Below, one piece after another: positions 37,343 through 45,836 of a stretch of 64,000 nucleotides of DNA. Numbering within the stretch: position 1 is the stretch's first letter; every line of letters begins with the position of its first letter. The notes under the pieces are model-generated. The model worked only from the letters and a program-made list of their open reading frames with translations, did no database searches and was not told where the DNA came from. The position numbers and the translations under genes were made by a program. Source of the stretch: Akkermansiaceae bacterium UBA7890 (GTDB lineage Bacteria > Verrucomicrobiota > Verrucomicrobiia > Verrucomicrobiales > Akkermansiaceae); the NCBI GenBank assembly GCA_002501065.1, contig DLRK01000084.1:1-64000 (forward strand), written 5' to 3'.

Positions 37343-40300
37343 TCAGTTTCCGATCTTGGCGTTTTCTTCGAATGCCGCAAGAATGACCGCTTCCCCTTCG
37401 AGCCCACTTTCTTCGGCTCTCTTGATGGCGTTGAGAACCCTCTCGTAATCAGCCGGAAGCACTTTGAAGAACCTGGGCACGATGTTGCTCCAGTCATCGA
37501 GAAGCTTCCTTCCCTTCCTGCTTCCCGTGAGAGCAACGTGCTTCTCTATCCGATCCCTGACCTCAGAGATCTCGTCGTCACCACATTCGATCAAAGGATA
37601 GAGATTAACCATTGCCCGGTTGAGCTTGGACTCAAAGTCACGGTTCTCATCATACACGTAGGCAACACCACCACTCATTCCGGCGGCAAAATTGCGCCCG
37701 GTTCCACCAAGGCAGACTACCGATCCACCAGTCATATACTCGCAGGCGTGGTCACCCACTCCTTCAATCACCGCATGCACTCCGCTGTTGCGGACACAGA
37801 AGCGTTCTCCTGCTACACCGGCAATACTGGCTTCCCCGCTCGTCGCACCGTAGAATGCCACATTACCAACAATAATGTTCTCATCAGGAACAAAATCAGG
37901 ATGAGAGTTCCTTGGAGGGTAGACAACAACCTTGGTTCCGCAGAGGCCCTTCCCGAAATAGTCGTTAGCGTCCCCTTCCAGCTCAAGCCTCATTCCTTTC
38001 GGACAGAATGCCCCGAAACTCTGGCCAGCACTCCCTGTAAACTTCAGTTGTATCGTATCCTCGGGAAGCCCTTCGGCACCGTAGCGACGACTGATTTCGG
38101 CCCCTGTAATCGTGCCCACCACACGATTGGTATTAATGATGGGAAGCTCGGCGGAAACGCTCTCACCAGATTCCAGGGCCGGTCTGCAAAGCTCCAGCAG
38201 AGTGGTGTTATCCAGGGCCCGGTCAAGCAGGTGGTCCTGCTTCTGGGTGCAGTAGGTCCCCACCTGATCACTCACCTCCGGCTGATAAAGAATCTTAGAG
38301 TAATCAAGGCCCTTTGCCTTCCAGTGATCAATCGCCTTGCGCATTTCCAGGCGATCGCAGTGCCCTACCATCTCATCGATCGTGCGGAAGCCGAGCTTGG
38401 CCATCAACTCGCGGACTCCTTCAGCCACGAAGTTCATGAAGTTCACCACGTTCTCCACCGCACCGTTGAACTTTGCTCGCAGGCGCGGATCCTGCGTGGC
38501 CACTCCGACCGGACAGGTATTCTTGTGACAGACCCGCATCATGAGGCAACCCAGCGTGACGAGCGGAGCGGTTGAAAAGCCATACTCTTCCGCGCCAAGC
38601 AAGGCCGCGACAACCACGTCACGGGCAGTCTTGAGCTGACCATCAGTCTCTAATACCACCCGACTGCGCAGATCGTTAAGAAGCAGAGTCTGATGGGTCT
38701 CTGCCAACCCAAGCTCCCATGGGCATCCGGCGTGCTGAATGGAGGAACGGGGACTTGCTCCTGTCCCTCCATCATGACCGGAGATGAGCACAACGTCTGC
38801 CTTCGCCTTCACCACTCCTGCCGCCACAGTCCCGACCCCGATCTCGGAGACGAGCTTGACATTTACCCGCGCCTTAACATTCGAATTCTTGAGATCGTGG
38901 ATGAGCTCCGCCATATCCTCGATCGAGTAGATATCGTGATGAGGCGGCGGAGAAATCAACCCCACTCCCGGTGTCGTGCCGCGGACTTTCGCAATCTTGG
39001 GGAGAACCTTGTGACCCGGAAGCTCCCCTCCCTCTCCAGGCTTGGCTCCCTGCGAAATCTTGATCTGAAGTTCCTCGGCATTAACGAGGTAGTGGCTGTG
39101 GACTCCGAAACGTCCGCTTGCGATCTGCTTGATGGCACTTCTTTTGGAGTCCCCATTGGGCAGAGGCTCAAAACGCGCCGGATCCTCTCCTCCTTCCCCT
39201 GTGTTGGAGCGCCCGCCAACCCGATTCATCGCCACCGCGAGAGCCTCGTGAGCCTCCCTGGAAATGGAACCATAGGACATGGCACCGGTTTTAAAGCGCT
39301 TGGCGATCTCGGAAACAGGCTCGACCTCCTCCAGAGGGATCTCCTTCTCAGGATCGAACTTGAAATCCATCAGTCCGCGCAAGGTGTAGAAATCCCGCGA
39401 CTGGTTATCGATCAGCTCACTGTAGTCCCCGAAAAGCTCATAATCTCCGAGACGGGTAGCCTGCTGCAGAAGATGAATGCTCTGAGGATTGAAGAGGTGG
39501 CGTTCCCCATCGGCACGCCACTGGTACAACCCTCCGGCATCTAGCGCCTCGTTCTCGACTTCACGAGTCTTGAACGCGTCATCATGACGGATTTTCACCT
39601 CCTGGGAGATCACATCCAGGCCGATACCCTCCACCCGCGATGCCGTGCGACAAAAATACTTGTCGATCACCTCGTTATTAAGACCGACACATTCAAAAAT
39701 CTGTGCTCCGCGATAACTGGCAACAGTCGAGATCCCCATCTTCGACATCGTCTTGGTCACCCCTTTAATGGAAGCCTTGAGATACCTGGCGATTGCGCTG
39801 TCGTAGTCACCGGAAAGCTCCCCGTTATCAATCATGGTGGCGATCGTATCGATGGCCAGATACGGATTCACGACATCGACACCATACCCGAGGAGCACTG
39901 CAAAGTGATGCACTTCTCGCGGTTCGCCGGATTCGAGCGCCAGGGAAACCTTCGTCCGGGTGCCTCTGCTAATGAGGTGGTGGTGAAGTCCCGCCACTGC
40001 AAGCAGAGCCGGAATGGGAGCGTGTCTCTCATCCACTCCGCGATCCGAAAGAATGAGAATGTTTACCCCTTCGCTGATAGCAGAATCAGCAGCAGCAAAG
40101 AGGCGGTCCATCGCCTGCTCCAAATTTGAACCGGAAACAACGCCTTGAGAACCTAGCGGCCCGGCATCACCTGGAACGGCCTCCTCTACGGATTCCGGAT
40201 TCTCCCCCTCAAAGGTGTAGAGAATCGGAATTGTCTGACTTTTAAAGCCAGCACGATCAATCTTTTCCAGAGCCGCGAGAGAGGGACTGTCAATGATCGG

Positions 40301-42028
40301 ATTCTCCAGTCTGATCATCCGGCAATTCTCCGGCCGAGGATGGAGAATGTCCTGTTCCGAGCCTACAAAGGTCACACTGGCGGTAATCAATTCCTCGCGG
40401 ATCGGATCGATCGCAGGGTTGGTGACCTGCGCAAAGAGTTGGCGGAAATAATTATAGAGCAGCTGGGAGCGGTCCGAAAGCACGGCCATCGGAGCATCAT
40501 TCCCCATCGATCCAAGAGGCTGGTTTCCGGTCTCAACCGAAGGCCCTAGAATGAACCTCTTGTCTTCAAAGGTGTATCCAAATGCCCGGTTACGCTGAAT
40601 AAGATCATGCCCCCTGACTCGCTCTCCGGGATCAACTTCAGCCAACTCATCAAAGTGGAGACGATTGGCGCTCAACCATTCACCGTAGGGGAACTCCTGA
40701 GCGATCTCTTCCTTGACCTCTTCATCTCCCACAATGCGCCCCTTGTTCGTATCAACCAGAAATATTCGTCCGGGCTCGAGGCGGCCCTTTTTCACCACCG
40801 TGGCAGGATCGACCTTGAGGACTCCAACCTCCGAGGCCATGATGACGAGATCGTCAGACGTGACGTAGTAGCGGGAAGGACGGAGACCGTTCCGATCAAG
40901 AACGGCGCCAATGGAAATCCCATCACAGAAGGCGATCGAAGCCGGCCCGTCCCATGGCTCCATCATACAGGCATGATACTCGTAAAAATTCTTCTTGGTC
41001 TCCGTCATGTGCTCATGCTTTTCCCAGGGTTCGGGAATCATCATCATGACGGCATGCGGTAACGAGCGGCCGGAAAGGACAAGGAACTCAAGGCAGTTAT
41101 CAAACATCGCGGAGTCTGACCCATCATCGCGAATGATGGGCAGAATCTTCTCCAGATCCTTGCCCATGATCCCACTGTCGAGCAGTTGCTGCCTTGCCTG
41201 CATCCAGTTCGCGTTACCCCGCATCGTGTTGATCTCTCCGTTGTGCGACATGTAGCGAAAGGGCTGCGCACGGGGCCAACTGGGAAAGGTGTTCGTACTG
41301 AAGCGCGAATGAACCAAGGCCATCGCAGATTCCATGTCAGGATGATGCAGGTCAGGGAAATACTCCCCAAGCTGTCCGGTGGTCAGCATCCCCTTGTAGA
41401 CAATTGTCCGGGCTGAAAGAGTCGCCGAATAAAAGAAATCCCCTCCATCCAGGGCGCTGTAACGAACTGCATCGGAAGCGCGGCGGCGGATAACGTAAAG
41501 CTTGCGCTCGAAATCCTGATCCTCGCCGATGTCATCGCTGCGGCCAATGAAGATCTGCTTCATCAGAGGCTCACAGGCCCTGGAGGCCTCCCCAAGAATC
41601 TCACTTTTCACAGGGACATCACGCCACCCGAGAACAGTCTGTCCCTCTTCCTGAACAATCTCCTCAAAGATTGACATCGCCTTGGAACACGCAGTTTCGT
41701 CAGGCGAGAGATAAACGAATCCCACCGCATAGCGACCTTCTCCGGGCAGATCGATACTCAGATCGGAGGACACCGTCTTGAAAAACCTGTGCGGCAACTG
41801 GAAAAAGAGCCCGGCACCGTCACCGGTGTTGGCGTCACATCCACACCCTCCGCGGTGGTCCATGTTCACACACATCTCCAGCGCACCTTCGATGATGCTG
41901 TGGGATTTTTGACCTTTCAGGTGGCAAAGAAATCCTACCCCACAAGAGTCTTTCTCATTGATGGGATCATAAAGCCCCTGTTTTCGGGGCATTCCTGAGG
42001 AACGAAGACGGCTTTGGCTCTCTTGCAT
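37343..42028 (-). CDS. gltB: Glutamate synthase large subunit
   Basis: 1561 aa. It makes two glutamates from glutamine and 2-oxoglutarate. An N-terminal class II amidotransferase starts at Cys29 in [16 protein letters not shown] after a propeptide that must be removed. ATG 41992 ([10 protein letters not shown]) is an alternative start. Then the central domain, the FMN-binding (beta/alpha)8 barrel ([44 protein letters not shown]), the 3Fe-4S motif [15 protein letters not shown], and the C-terminal beta-helix glutamate synthase domain ([30 protein letters not shown]). Length is normal for bacterial GltB. First gene of the operon. Confidence 0.97.
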   Translation of the reverse strand: MQESQSRLRSSGMPRKQGLYDPINEKDSCGVGFLCHLKGQKSHSIIEGALEMCVNMDHRGGCGCDANTGDGAGLFFQLPHRFFKTVSSDLSIDLPGEGRYAVGFVYLSPDETACSKAMSIFEEIVQEEGQTVLGWRDVPVKSEILGEASRACEPLMKQIFIGRSDDIGEDQDFERKLYVIRRRASDAVRYSALDGGDFFYSATLSARTIVYKGMLTTGQLGEYFPDLHHPDMESAMALVHSRFSTNTFPSWPRAQPFRYMSHNGEINTMRGNANWMQARQQLLDSGIMGKDLEKILPIIRDDGSDSAMFDNCLEFLVLSGRSLPHAVMMMIPEPWEKHEHMTETKKNFYEYHACMMEPWDGPASIAFCDGISIGAVLDRNGLRPSRYYVTSDDLVIMASEVGVLKVDPATVVKKGRLEPGRIFLVDTNKGRIVGDEEVKEEIAQEFPYGEWLSANRLHFDELAEVDPGERVRGHDLIQRNRAFGYTFEDKRFILGPSVETGNQPLGSMGNDAPMAVLSDRSQLLYNYFRQLFAQVTNPAIDPIREELITASVTFVGSEQDILHPRPENCRMIRLENPIIDSPSLAALEKIDRAGFKSQTIPILYTFEGENPESVEEAVPGDAGPLGSQGVVSGSNLEQAMDRLFAAADSAISEGVNILILSDRGVDERHAPIPALLAVAGLHHHLISRGTRTKVSLALESGEPREVHHFAVLLGYGVDVVNPYLAIDTIATMIDNGELSGDYDSAIARYLKASIKGVTKTMSKMGISTVASYRGAQIFECVGLNNEVIDKYFCRTASRVEGIGLDVISQEVKIRHDDAFKTREVENEALDAGGLYQWRADGERHLFNPQSIHLLQQATRLGDYELFGDYSELIDNQSRDFYTLRGLMDFKFDPEKEIPLEEVEPVSEIAKRFKTGAMSYGSISREAHEALAVAMNRVGGRSNTGEGGEDPARFEPLPNGDSKRSAIKQIASGRFGVHSHYLVNAEELQIKISQGAKPGEGGELPGHKVLPKIAKVRGTTPGVGLISPPPHHDIYSIEDMAELIHDLKNSNVKARVNVKLVSEIGVGTVAAGVVKAKADVVLISGHDGGTGASPRSSIQHAGCPWELGLAETHQTLLLNDLRSRVVLETDGQLKTARDVVVAALLGAEEYGFSTAPLVTLGCLMMRVCHKNTCPVGVATQDPRLRAKFNGAVENVVNFMNFVAEGVRELMAKLGFRTIDEMVGHCDRLEMRKAIDHWKAKGLDYSKILYQPEVSDQVGTYCTQKQDHLLDRALDNTTLLELCRPALESGESVSAELPIINTNRVVGTITGAEISRRYGAEGLPEDTIQLKFTGSAGQSFGAFCPKGMRLELEGDANDYFGKGLCGTKVVVYPPRNSHPDFVPDENIIVGNVAFYGATSGEASIAGVAGERFCVRNSGVHAVIEGVGDHACEYMTGGSVVCLGGTGRNFAAGMSGGVAYVYDENRDFESKLNRAMVNLYPLIECGDDEISEVRDRIEKHVALTGSRKGRKLLDDWSNIVPRFFKVLPADYERVLNAIKRAEESGLEGEAVILAAFEENAKIGN

Positions 42029-42045
42029 ATTGGTTTCGATAATCA

Positions 42046-42064
42046 GCCCCGCATGACGCGGGGC
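42046..42064 (-). promoter_or_regulatory. GC-rich hairpin in the gltB leader, with a possible promoter upstream
   Basis: GCCCCGC and GCGGGGC flank a 5-base loop, 17 bases before the gltB ATG on the minus strand. Further upstream TTGACC (42144-42139) and TAAATA (42123-42118) are 15 bases apart, a weak promoter candidate. The remainder of the divergent gap 42029-42392 between gltB and the LapA-like gene shows no recognised gene. Confidence 0.4.
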
Positions 42065-42392
42065 AAAACAACGCCCTATCTGGGCCAGAATTTTGGGAGC
42101 GAGGGGGCGGCAGGAAATATTTAGCGCCCCCGCAATCTGGTCAAGCTTCGCATCACCTCAGTTTTGCTGCCCAAAAGCCCCACAATGATCGCTACAAGAC
42201 CACAGAAACAGTGCCAGAGCCACGTTCATGACAATTCCGGAAGGCTGGCTATTCATAGGAAATAACCTCTGAGAGGAGGCCTGCCCCCCTTTCCGCTTCT
42301 GGAGAAATATTGCCCTGGGCCAGAGATTATGAGGGCCACGACCTGTCCGAACCTCGCTCGACACCACCATCCATTCATGAGAATCTTCATGG

Positions 42393-42665
42393 ATGAGTAG
42401 GGAAGAACCCGATTCACCTGCCATCGCAGACCCGGCGCCCGAGGGCAAAACTTCTCTCCTGGCCAAGCTCCGCATTGGATTACTCCTCGTGGCTACCGCG
42501 GTCCTCATCATCGTGGCAACCCTCAACTGGAACCCCATCCCCATCGACCTGATGGGCAGGGACATCGAGGTCCCTCTCTCCCTGCTTGTCATCCTGACTT
42601 TCGTCTGCGGCACCATCTTCGGGATCCTGCTCGTCAATTTCCGCCCCTGGCGGAAACACGACTGA
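42393..42665 (+). CDS. LapA/DUF1049-like small membrane protein
   Basis: 90 aa. Two transmembrane helices (about 28-46 and 62-81) enclose a short loop (NWNPIPIDLMGRDIEVP), followed by a basic end (RPWRKHD). This matches the LapA (YciS) domain layout, with the loop NxxxVxxxxLxGxxxxxPLxLxxxxxFxxG. In E. coli LapA works with LapB in control of lipopolysaccharide synthesis; here only the topology and short motif support the name. It is followed after 18 bases by the isomerase gene. Confidence 0.75.
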   Translation: MSREEPDSPAIADPAPEGKTSLLAKLRIGLLLVATAVLIIVATLNWNPIPIDLMGRDIEVPLSLLVILTFVCGTIFGILLVNFRPWRKHD

Positions 42666-42683
42666 TTCCACCCATCTTTCTTC

Positions 42684-43457
42684 ATGCCTTACTCCCAATC
42701 CGTCAGCCGCTGGTGCTTCGACACCTTCTCCCTCGGGGAACTCGCCGAACGCGCTGCGAATCTCGGACTGAAGGGCATCGACCTCCTTCATCCGGATGAA
42801 GTCGCCACCGTCAAATCCTTCGGTCTCACCTGTCCGGTCACCGCTGCCCCGGAACACGAGAGCGGACTGGGTTGCATCGAGCGGGCTTTCAACCGCCGGG
42901 AACACCACGATACTCTGGTAGAGATCTATCGCGAACTCATTCCCGCCGCTGCGGAGTCCGGCACTCCCCATGTCATCACCTTCAGCGGGAACCGTGAAGG
43001 GCTCTCAGACCAGGAGGGAATTGACAACTGCAGCGCCGGACTGGATCGCATTCTTCCCCTCGCAGAGGAGCACGACGTCGTCCTCGTCATGGAACTCCTC
43101 AACTCAAAGGTTGATCACCCCGACTACCAGTGCGACCACACCAACTGGGGGGTCGCCCTCTGCGAGAAGATCGGCCATCCGCGCTTCAAGCTCCTCTACG
43201 ACATCTACCACATGCAGGTCATGGAGGGAGACGTGATCGCCACCATCCGCGAGAATATCGATCACCTCGCCCACTTCCATACCGCCGGTGTCCCCGGACG
43301 ACACGAACTGGGAGCGGACCAGGAACTCAATTATCCCGCCATCGCCCGCGCCCTCGCCGGGACCGGTTACTCCGGCTTCGTGGGCCACGAGTTTGTTCCC
43401 ACCGCGGAAGACCCCTTCGCCTCCCTCGCTGAAGCCACCCAGTGCTGGACCCTCTGA
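42684..43457 (+). CDS. Hydroxypyruvate isomerase-like TIM-barrel protein
   Basis: 257 aa. Xylose-isomerase-like TIM barrel: GLKGIDLLHPDE, TFSGNREGLSDQEG, VVLVMELLNSKVDHPDYQCD (metal Glu), FKLLYDIYHMQVMEGDVIAT (metal Asp and His), HLAHFHTAGVPGRHELGADQ and FVGHEFVPT. The pattern DIYHMQxMEGD and FHTAGxPGRHE is that of Hyi, which interconverts hydroxypyruvate and tartronate semialdehyde in glyoxylate metabolism. A 2-keto sugar or tagatose-type epimerase cannot be excluded. Its position near gcv and glt genes fits C2/C3 metabolism but is not proof. Confidence 0.85.
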   Translation: MPYSQSVSRWCFDTFSLGELAERAANLGLKGIDLLHPDEVATVKSFGLTCPVTAAPEHESGLGCIERAFNRREHHDTLVEIYRELIPAAAESGTPHVITFSGNREGLSDQEGIDNCSAGLDRILPLAEEHDVVLVMELLNSKVDHPDYQCDHTNWGVALCEKIGHPRFKLLYDIYHMQVMEGDVIATIRENIDHLAHFHTAGVPGRHELGADQELNYPAIARALAGTGYSGFVGHEFVPTAEDPFASLAEATQCWTL

Positions 43458-43539
43458 CAAGCCATGTCGTGGTGTCCCGACCACGTCCCTGATGAATCTC
43501 CCGCCAAAAGAACCGCCCTTCCGGCTTCCCTCCGGTGCC

Positions 43540-44826
43540 ATGAAATTCGCTTACACCCTGCTCTGTGCCTTCACCGCCCTGTCCTGGTCCGCCTCCGCCA
43601 TTCCCAATGCGGTCGGCGGCTTTCTTGCCCAGGCTGACAGCCCCCTCAACGGCACCGAGATCGGCAACCAGCTCCTTGACCCCAGGCTCTGGGCCGGCGA
43701 GAGGAACCTCCCGGGCAACTGGCGGAAGGAAGCTCCCATCGCCACCGTGGCAGGTTCCTACCTCGCGGCCCGTCCCACGGTGTTCGGCGTCCCGGCCGTC
43801 ATGGTCCAGGCCCGCCATCGCAGCGGCAAACTGGACTCCCTCGCCATCACCTTCGCTGATGCAGGATCCTACTTCGGCTACCTCAACGAGAAACTCCCCT
43901 CCGGCCTGAGCCGCCGGCAACAGGAGGCTGAACTGCAACGCCGACTCACCGGGAAACAGCAGGAGTTTTCCACCTTCTTCCGCCAAACGGAAACTTCGCT
44001 CAAGGAAGCCCTCGGGGACCTCGCTGACAAACGTCCGAGAGAGAACCAGATCGGAAGAACCCGTGCCCTGCGAGCCGAGGCAATTGATTACCGGAAGGAC
44101 GACCTCGTTCTCCGCCTCCTGGTGGGAGGTGAGCGTCTCATCCGCCTTCTTATCCAGCCCGCCGGGTCCGCCACCCGCGGGTGGCTCGACCCCGACCGCA
44201 CCGCCCTCTCCGGGAGCGCCCTCGGCCGTGTCTATCAGGACCGCGTGACCAGGACCGACAACGGCGACGTTCGTATCGACAGCCTCCCCATCGTGCCCCA
44301 GGGATACAAACCCTATTGCGGACTGAACACCCTCACCATGGCGGCCCGTTACTTCGGGCTTCACCTCGACGAGGACTGGCTCGCGGTGGCCGGGAAATTC
44401 CAGAACACCGGCTCCGCCGCGGGCTCACAGATTCCCCGCCTCTATCTCGCAGTCGCCAGGGAGGCTGGTCTCGACCTCCACAAATCGAATACTTTCTCCC
44501 TCGACGAGGCACGGGGTTCCCTCGACCGCGGACTCCCGGTGGTGGTCTGGCGACGCTTCTCCGCCGGACGCAATACAGTTCACACCCGGCAGACCATCCA
44601 GTCCTCCCAGGATCCCGGCTTCAGGATTCCCATTCCCGATACCACGACCCGCGACTCCTGGCCGGACGACAAGGCCCCTCTTCATGCCTCCGTCATCGTC
44701 GGTTACAATGCCACCCACCAGGAGGTACTTTTTGTCGAGAGCTGGGCCGGCATGGATATCCCCCGCCGCATGCGGACCGAGGAAATGTCTGCCACTGCCT
44801 ACCTGACCTTCTACTTCAAGAGGTGA
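43540..44826 (+). CDS. Secreted C39-like (papain-fold) cysteine peptidase family protein
   Basis: 428 aa from the ATG at 43540, preceding a signal peptide (TLLCAFTALSWSASA). The frame is open further upstream but overlaps the isomerase gene. The first half (about 20-250) is of no family I know. The second half is a Peptidase_C39_2 domain: VPQGYKPYCGLNTLTMAARYFG holds the oxyanion Gln and nucleophile Cys, and LHASVIVGYN the catalytic His, followed by VLFVESWAG. Such secreted domains cleave peptides, often of bacteriocin-leader type, but here with no ABC exporter fused or adjacent. Target unknown. Confidence 0.82.
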   Translation: MKFAYTLLCAFTALSWSASAIPNAVGGFLAQADSPLNGTEIGNQLLDPRLWAGERNLPGNWRKEAPIATVAGSYLAARPTVFGVPAVMVQARHRSGKLDSLAITFADAGSYFGYLNEKLPSGLSRRQQEAELQRRLTGKQQEFSTFFRQTETSLKEALGDLADKRPRENQIGRTRALRAEAIDYRKDDLVLRLLVGGERLIRLLIQPAGSATRGWLDPDRTALSGSALGRVYQDRVTRTDNGDVRIDSLPIVPQGYKPYCGLNTLTMAARYFGLHLDEDWLAVAGKFQNTGSAAGSQIPRLYLAVAREAGLDLHKSNTFSLDEARGSLDRGLPVVVWRRFSAGRNTVHTRQTIQSSQDPGFRIPIPDTTTRDSWPDDKAPLHASVIVGYNATHQEVLFVESWAGMDIPRRMRTEEMSATAYLTFYFKR

Positions 44827-44880
44827 CCTTCCCGGGACGAGAGGAATGGCCGGGGCTTTGCTTGGAAATCCACTGGTAAT

Positions 44881-44902
44881 CCATTCGGATCAACCCGAAT
44901 GG
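44881..44902. repeat. Perfect hairpin after the peptidase gene
   Basis: CCATTCGG and CCGAATGG pair perfectly around a 6-base loop, 54 bases after the stop codon. A second, imperfect dyad GGGAATTCC-GGT-GGAATCCC follows at 44911-44930 and touches the -35 box of the next promoter. There is no T-run, so these may be mRNA 3'-end structures or protein-binding sites rather than a terminator. Confidence 0.45.
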
Positions 44903-44931
44903 GGTGAAATGGGAATTCCGGTGGAATCCCG

Positions 44932-44960
44932 TTGCGCCCCCCGCTCCTCTACGCTAGCGT
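44932..44960 (+). promoter_or_regulatory. Promoter of the candidate intergenic RNA
   Basis: TTGCGC (44932-44937) and TAGCGT (44955-44960) are 17 bases apart. The -10 has the same TAGnnT form as the rplM, rpsT and rpmI promoters in this window. Start predicted near 44967. Confidence 0.45.
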
Positions 44961-44966
44961 TCCGCT

Positions 44967-45180
44967 GTCTACTGTGTGCGTCATTTCTTGGCTCGCGCCC
45001 GGACCGATGCTTTGACAAAGGGGGCAGCCCCGCCGAAGTGAAGTCAGGCCTTCATTGGAAGGCTTTGCCTCGGAGGAAGTCCCCAACCTATTGGGCTACG
45101 GGAACGTGGCTCGCGTAGTCAAGGACGGCACGGCGGATACTTCTGAAAACCCGCTCGTTCACCCGAGCGGGTTTTTCCTT
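44967..45180 (+). ncRNA. Candidate structured small RNA of unknown family, about 210 nt
   Basis: This intergenic stretch has its own promoter and terminator and no convincing reading frame. It folds by eye into: P1 45030-45035 with 45131-45136 (6 bp); hairpin P2 45046-45053/45058-45065 (8 bp, tetraloop ATTG); P3 45066-45069/45127-45130; a purine-rich loop TCGGAGGAA; P4 45079-45082/45123-45126; hairpins P5 45083-45086/45091-45094 and P6 45095-45100/45114-45119. So P1/P2/P3 and P4/P5/P6 are two three-way junctions, and the 14-nt strand 45123-45136 pairs with three separate segments. GAAGT at 45040-45044 could also pair with ACTTC at 45139-45143 as a pseudoknot. It is not RNase P, tmRNA, SRP or an obvious 6S RNA. 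The next gene is on the other strand, so it is not a riboswitch leader. Confidence 0.5.
45146..45180 (+). terminator. Strong intrinsic terminator of the candidate RNA
   Basis: A perfect 10-bp stem AACCCGCTCG/CGAGCGGGTT with a 6-base loop ends in a run of five T and a T-rich tail. An A-run on the other side may let it also stop transcription coming from the minus-strand NUDIX gene. Confidence 0.88.
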
Positions 45181-45311
45181 TTCCAGGAACATCGCAATCC
45201 TCCTCTTTCTTCACCGTTCACAGGAGCAACCCTGGCCTCATGTCCCGGGACGCTGCCGGGGCCCTTCGCACGACCGGAATCACCGGGCAAACGGGGAAGA
45301 TGCCCTGCAAT

Positions 45312-45836
45312 TTACTCCAGGTAATCCACGTCCCAGTCGATCTTCATCCACTGGATGCGTTCACCTTCGAAGTAGAAGCGACCGCGGAACTTCTCCCCAT
45401 CCAGCATGCGGGGAAGCCAGTGCTGGTCGTCTTCCCACATCAATTCGTAGGGAATCCGGTGGAGATGCGTCCACATCGGGATGGCCTCCACGGTTTCCTT
45501 CGCCTCGCCCTCGCATCCTCTGGCCAGGAAGACATGCACGAAGAGATCGGGAATGTCGCTCATCGCAAAGGACAGTTCTCCCACCTTGCGCGGATCTACC
45601 GGCGTAACGTGCAACTCTTCCTCGGTCTCCCGCACCGCCGCTTCGAGGGGAGACTCGCCGGGATCTATCTTTCCACCGGGCGCATTGATCTTTCCCGCTC
45701 CGATCCCGCGCAACTTCCGGATGAGCAGGATGTCGTCACCATCGCGAATGAACATCAGGGTGGCCCGGATCTCAGGTTGCCATCCGGCCCACTCAATCGG
45801 TGAGGGCCTGCCGCACTCGTCCAACCCTTCGCTCAT
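45312..45836 (-). CDS. NUDIX hydrolase (MutT/MTH1-like)
   Basis: 174 aa. The Nudix box is complete: GGKIDPGE, then REtEEEL at 69-75 (pattern G-x5-E-x7-REUxEExxU). The surrounding sequence (ILLIRKLRGIGAGKINAPGG, MWEDDQHWLPRMLDGEKF, GRFYFEGERI) is close to the MTH1-type 8-oxo-dGTP diphosphatases, which clean the nucleotide pool. Its ATG overlaps the gcvP stop codon by one base, so it is translated from the gcv transcript. The link to glycine cleavage is probably only transcriptional. Confidence 0.9.
   Translation of the reverse strand: MSEGLDECGRPSPIEWAGWQPEIRATLMFIRDGDDILLIRKLRGIGAGKINAPGGKIDPGESPLEAAVRETEEELHVTPVDPRKVGELSFAMSDIPDLFVHVFLARGCEGEAKETVEAIPMWTHLHRIPYELMWEDDQHWLPRMLDGEKFRGRFYFEGERIQWMKIDWDVDYLE

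Noticed and set aside
45070..45082. GGAGGAAGTCC resembles the conserved region I (GAGGAAAGUCC) of RNase P RNA, within the candidate RNA.
   Set aside because: The RNA is only about 210 nt, one A is missing, and no conserved region V (ACAGAA type) or P-RNA-like 3' end is present.
45055..45324. An 89-codon open frame crossing the candidate RNA and its terminator.
   Set aside because: No ribosome binding site, reads straight through a strong intrinsic terminator, and has no protein-like features.
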